Shown: positions 60,761-64,000 of the stretch, one piece after another
How the letters are laid out: every line of letters starts with the position of its first letter
Position numbering within the stretch: the stretch's first letter is position 1
Source: Pseudomonadales bacterium
GTDB lineage: Bacteria; Pseudomonadota; Gammaproteobacteria; Pseudomonadales; Pseudohongiellaceae
NCBI GenBank assembly: GCA_024234365.1
Contig: JACKOK010000001.1
Location: 124,001-188,000, forward strand
Length of the DNA stretch: 64,000 nt
Direction of reading: 5' to 3'
Translations under genes and position numbers: made by a program
The notes under the pieces: generated by a model
Seen by the model: only the letters and a program-made list of their open reading frames with translations
What the model was told of the DNA's origin: nothing
Database searches by the model: none

Positions 60761-62298
60761 ACGAGAAATTGACGGCGCTGGGTTTGACGGCCAATCCCTT
60801 TTCCGAAGGGATGCCGCTGGAAACCCTTTTCTCCGGTGGTATGCGCCGCGCCAGTCTCGATCAGCTGCAGCTGCTGGTCCGGGAAAGTTCCGATATCGTG
60901 GCTCTGGTGGGTCCTGAGGGCAGTGGCAAGACCCTGCTGGCCGATTTCTACGCCAGGCGTGCCGATCGTGATCAGATCGTGGCCCGGACGCGGGCGAGCC
61001 TGCTCACCACGCCCTCGCAATTGCTGCAGGATATGTTCAGGGCCTTTGTGCTCGATTTTCCCGCCCAGGCCAGTATTGCCGAATTGAAGGCGGCCCTGTC
61101 GCGCTATTTTCAGGCAGTGCGGAATCAGTCACGCACGGTTGTGCTCATCGTGGATGATGCGCATGAGTTGGGCGACGATGCCTTCAACCTGCTGGTGAAG
61201 CTCGCCCTGGTGGAGAATCCGGAGTCGACCTTTCGTCTGATTCTGGTGGGCCAGGTTTCCCTGCTCGATATGCTGGATTACACCTGTCCCCCCACCGAGG
61301 GGCAGAACCCCTTCACGGCCATCAGCCTGCCGGCATTCAATCTGGACGAAACCCGCAACTACCTGCGTTACCGCTTCAACGCGGCAGGTTTGCGTGACGG
61401 GGAGGCGGAATCCCCGCTGCCTTTCAGTCAGCGCCAGACAGAGAAAATACACAAGCTCTCCGCAGGTGTTCCAGGCGGCATCAACAAGGTGGCGGAGGAC
61501 ATGCTGCTAAGCCGGGGAGGTTTGTTGCCCGCATTGCCGGCCTTGCCGCAGATATCCCTGCCGCGCCATTACGCCTATGCCGCGGGGGCTTTGACCGTGG
61601 TGCTGGTATTGGCATTTCTTGCCGGTGGCGATGAGGAGCCGCAGACAGGAGTCCAGCGGCAGATTGTGCTGCCGCCACCCCAGGCATCGACTGCCACGCC
61701 GATTCCTCTGGAAGAGGACGCCAGTGGCAGCGATGGCGATACCATGGTTTCGCCGTTCGTCGAGGCGCTGTCAGACTCCACGGCGGAAGCTGAGGCCGTT
61801 GAAGAACCCGAACCCGGAACGGCGGAGACCAATGAAGCGGTAGCCACAGCATCGATTGCGCAAAACCTGCCTGTCGCTCCTGCCGTGAACCCGGTATCAG
61901 AGCCGGAGGTGGTCACGAATACCACCGTGGCGGCGACCCCGCCGCCGGCACCCGCGCAGTCTGCATCCCCGGTGCCGGACAGCCCGGCTGCGAACCGGAC
62001 CTTGAGTCAACGTGAACAGATTCTGGCGTTGTCAGCCAGTGAATACACCATTCAGTTGTTGGGGGCCTCCTCCCGCAGCAATGTGGAGGCCTTTGTACAG
62101 CGCAATGGCAGCAGCCCGCTGTACTGGTTCGAGACCCGTAATCAGGGGCGTCCCTGGTATGTGGTGATACACGGTCATTACCCGAATCGTGCCGCGGCAC
62201 AGGCGGCTGCCTCCGCGCTACAAGGGGAACTCTCCAGCCTGGAGCCCTGGATTCGCAGCCTCAATGCGGTGCAGGGAGACATCCGGGCTGCCGAATGA
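60748..62298 (+). CDS. damX: DamX-like SPOR-domain protein with AAA domain
   Basis: The 516-residue protein starts at GTG 60748 inside aroB. It has an ExeA-like ATPase domain (Walker A GPEGSGKT at 55-62; Walker B VVLIVDDAHEL), a single membrane helix (about 272-293), a long Pro/Ala/Glu-rich periplasmic linker, and a C-terminal SPOR domain (about 434-510; YTIQLLGASSRSNVEAFVQ, WYVVIHGHYPNRAAAQAA). E. coli DamX is a septal-ring protein; the AAA part is typical of the pseudomonad type. It closes the pilM-aroB operon. Confidence 0.9.
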   Translation: MPELNEKLTALGLTANPFSEGMPLETLFSGGMRRASLDQLQLLVRESSDIVALVGPEGSGKTLLADFYARRADRDQIVARTRASLLTTPSQLLQDMFRAFVLDFPAQASIAELKAALSRYFQAVRNQSRTVVLIVDDAHELGDDAFNLLVKLALVENPESTFRLILVGQVSLLDMLDYTCPPTEGQNPFTAISLPAFNLDETRNYLRYRFNAAGLRDGEAESPLPFSQRQTEKIHKLSAGVPGGINKVAEDMLLSRGGLLPALPALPQISLPRHYAYAAGALTVVLVLAFLAGGDEEPQTGVQRQIVLPPPQASTATPIPLEEDASGSDGDTMVSPFVEALSDSTAEAEAVEEPEPGTAETNEAVATASIAQNLPVAPAVNPVSEPEVVTNTTVAATPPPAPAQSASPVPDSPAANRTLSQREQILALSASEYTIQLLGASSRSNVEAFVQRNGSSPLYWFETRNQGRPWYVVIHGHYPNRAAAQAAASALQGELSSLEPWIRSLNAVQGDIRAAE

Positions 62299-62449
62299 AA
62301 GGCGTCCGGGTTTGTTCTGCCCGGAGCGTCTGTGTAGAATGCCCGCCTTTGATTTGCCATGCCCGGCAAGGCTCTGGGGCTTTCCTGACAATGGGTGATT
62401 CCCCGCCTGCCGACAGATCCCACCTGAATCAACGCATGAGGAATTTGCA

Positions 62450-63523
62450 TTGACCACCTTGAAGAATGACCGTTTTTTGCGCGCCCTCACAGGGCAGCCT
62501 GTGGACATGACACCGGTCTGGATGATGCGACAGGCCGGGCGCTATCTGCCCGAGTACCGGGCAACACGCAAGCAGGCCGGAGACTTCATGAGTCTGTGCA
62601 AGTCTCCCGAACTCGCCTGCGAGGTGACCCTGCAACCTCTGCGTCGCTATGCCATGGATGCGGCCATTCTGTTTTCCGATATCCTGACCATTCCCGATGC
62701 CATGGGCCAGGGGCTGTATTTCTCGGAAGGTGAGGGGCCTCGTTTCCGCAAGGTGGTACGCAGCGAACAGGATGTGGAGCAATTACCGGAGCTGGATACC
62801 CCCCGTGACCTTGGCTATGTGCTCGATGCGGTGAGTACCATCCGGCGTGAATTGAATGGCTCGGTGCCGCTGATCGGTTTTTCCGGCAGCCCCTGGACAC
62901 TGGCCACCTATATGATCGAGGGCAGTGGCAGCAAGGATTTTCGCCATGCCAAGGCCTTTATGTTCAATCAGCCGCAGGCCATGCATCTGCTGCTGGACAA
63001 GCTTGCCCGTGCGGTGACCAATTATCTGAATGCCCAGATCGCCGCGGGCGCGCAGGCCGTACAGATTTTCGATACCTGGGGCGGTGTGCTCTCGACCCAC
63101 GCCTACCGCGAGTTTTCGCTGGCCTATATGAAGAAGATTGTGGCCGGGCTGACGCGTGAATCCGAAGGGCGGCATGTTCCGGTGATTCTGTTCACCAAGA
63201 ACGGCGGTCTGTGGCTGGAAGATATTGCGGCCAGCGCTTGTGATTGTGTCGGGCTGGACTGGACGGTGGATATTGGTGCAGCGCGTGCACGCATTGGTGA
63301 ACAGGTGTCCCTGCAGGGCAATATGGACCCGAGCATTCTCTACGCGTCCCCCGCCAGCATCCGCGAGGAAGTGGGGCGCATTCTGCGTGATTTTGGCCCG
63401 GGTTCCGGCCATGTCTTCAACCTGGGGCACGGCATCACGCCGGATGTGGATCCGGATAATGTGGCTGTCTTCGTCGAGTCGGTGCATGAGCTCTCGCGCC
63501 AGTATCATCAGGGCCAGGCTTGA
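62450..63523 (+). CDS. hemE: Uroporphyrinogen III decarboxylase
   Basis: The 357-residue enzyme makes coproporphyrinogen III for heme. The signatures PVWMMRQAGRYLPEYR (near 22-37), the catalytic Asp in ILFSDILTIPDAMG, GFSGSPWTLATYM and FNLGHGI are all present. The start is TTG at 62450 with TGAGGA eight bases upstream; no ATG fits the conserved N terminus. It lies 150 bp after damX; the gltBD genes found here in Pseudomonas are absent. Confidence 0.97.
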   Translation: MTTLKNDRFLRALTGQPVDMTPVWMMRQAGRYLPEYRATRKQAGDFMSLCKSPELACEVTLQPLRRYAMDAAILFSDILTIPDAMGQGLYFSEGEGPRFRKVVRSEQDVEQLPELDTPRDLGYVLDAVSTIRRELNGSVPLIGFSGSPWTLATYMIEGSGSKDFRHAKAFMFNQPQAMHLLLDKLARAVTNYLNAQIAAGAQAVQIFDTWGGVLSTHAYREFSLAYMKKIVAGLTRESEGRHVPVILFTKNGGLWLEDIAASACDCVGLDWTVDIGAARARIGEQVSLQGNMDPSILYASPASIREEVGRILRDFGPGSGHVFNLGHGITPDVDPDNVAVFVESVHELSRQYHQGQA

Positions 63524-63548
63524 GGATTGCCCCGCGCTGGCGGGGAAG

Positions 63549-64000
63549 GTGCTGGCCTTCGTCGGTCTGGGAGCCAATCTGGATTCCCGGGCAGGTTCCC
63601 CGGAGGCTACGCTGCAACGGGCCATGGCATCTCTGGCAGCGTTGAGTGAACTGCCTGTGCTGGTGTCGTCGATCTGGGAGACGACACCGCTGGATTGCCC
63701 CCCGGACTCTCCTCGTTTCTTCAATGCCGTGGCGGCACTGGTGCCGGGAGAGCGCTCCCCGGAGGCGCTGTTGCAGTCATTGCAGCAGATCGAGAACTCG
63801 CTGGGGCGTGTCCGTTCCGGGGTTCGCAATGCTCCCCGTACGCTGGACCTGGACTTGCTGAGCTATGGTGAGCTGATACAGAACACGCCGGTGTTGACCC
63901 TTCCCCATCCTCGAATGCACGAAAGGCAGTTTGTGCTGTCTCCCCTGCTGGAGATCGCCCCCGACTTTGTTGTTCCCGGAAAGGGCACGGCGCGGCAGTG
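63549..64000 (+). CDS. folK: Hydroxymethyl-dihydropterin pyrophosphokinase (3' partial)
   Basis: The enzyme passes pyrophosphate from ATP to the pterin in folate synthesis. The visible 150 residues show FVGLGANLDSR, PRFFNAVAAL, LGRVRSGVRNAPRTLDLDLL and LPHPRMHERQFVLSPLLEIAPDF, all FolK landmarks, and the gene runs off the right edge close to its expected end. GTG 63549 gives the usual N terminus; an ATG at 63486, inside hemE, is an in-frame alternative. It follows hemE by 25 bp. Confidence 0.88.
   Translation, partial: MLAFVGLGANLDSRAGSPEATLQRAMASLAALSELPVLVSSIWETTPLDCPPDSPRFFNAVAALVPGERSPEALLQSLQQIENSLGRVRSGVRNAPRTLDLDLLSYGELIQNTPVLTLPHPRMHERQFVLSPLLEIAPDFVVPGKGTARQ

Noticed and set aside
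1..64000. CRISPR arrays, rRNA operons, insertion sequences with transposase, prophage genes
   Set aside because: None was found: no regularly spaced repeats, no rRNA sequence, no transposase or integrase motifs.

Overview
The window is about 64 kb of moderately GC-rich chromosome from a gammaproteobacterium, most likely a member of the order Pseudomonadales in the broad sense. Three things point there: hisE and hisI are separate genes, the block mrcA <- | -> pilMNOPQ-aroK-aroB-damX is present, and the overall order (tRNA-Phe, yggX, mutY, asmA-like, hisBHAF, yibQ, ctpA, envC, gpmI, rhodanese, secB, trmL, ntrCB, glnA, thiI, typA, pip/dtd, tatABC, hisEI, ubiB, ubiE, hslUV, priA, rpmE, mrcA, pilM-Q, aroKB, hemE) runs parallel to what I recall of one arm of the Pseudomonas aeruginosa chromosome. 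The assignment rests on memory of gene order and motif reading, not on a search.

Layout. 1-2.8 kb: a pair of molybdenum-storage-type amino-acid-kinase-fold genes and a Tat-exported CueO-like multicopper oxidase. 3-6.6 kb: tRNA-Phe, yggX, mutY and an AsmA protein. 6.9-9.7 kb: hisBHAF. 9.7-15.1 kb (minus): gpmI-envC-ctpA-yibQ, a cell-envelope set next to phosphoglycerate mutase. 15.3-16.8 kb: rhodanese, secB, trmL. 17.2-23.9 kb: the wreck of an MSHA pilus locus. 24-28.7 kb: ntrC, ntrB and glnA, with NtrC sites and -24/-12 promoters readable in the DNA. 29-35.7 kb: thiI, trkH, typA, pip, dtd. 35.9-40.1 kb (minus): ubiB-hisI-hisE-tatABC. 40.2-42.4 kb (minus): a bufferin-type copper peptide operon bufA-bufB-bufC. 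42.7-49.8 kb (minus): priA, an FtsN-like SPOR protein, hslVU, a DUF971 gene, ubiE, ubiJ. 50-53 kb: chorismate mutase, rpmE, mrcA. 53.7-62.3 kb: an intact pilMNOPQ-aroK-aroB-damX run. 62.4-64 kb: hemE and the start of folK.

Two regions stand out. First, the MSHA locus is decaying: mshI carries hidden frame changes, mshI2 a 3' frameshift, mshJ an in-frame amber, mshN two frameshifts, and two deletions have welded mshK to mshL and mshE to the last ~100 codons of mshQ. The second deletion removed everything expected between them, including the pilin genes, while mshM still reads intact. The type IV pilus alignment genes pilMNOPQ in the same window are intact, so one pilus system was lost and the other kept. 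Second, the bufferin precursor at 41883-42398 holds two aligned copies of the Cys-rich core, exactly 74 residues apart. The C-terminal copy is Cys-rich and the N-terminal copy has lost its inner cysteines, an arrangement I do not know from described bufferins.

Non-coding content includes a 148-bp MITE-like element whose end supplies the ntrC stop codon, three related large palindromes built around a CCAGGGATGG core (two between ntrB and glnA, one upstream of ubiJ), a small REP cluster before tatC, and a displaced copy of the tRNA-Phe 3' end with its terminator. No transposase, integrase, rRNA or CRISPR array was seen.
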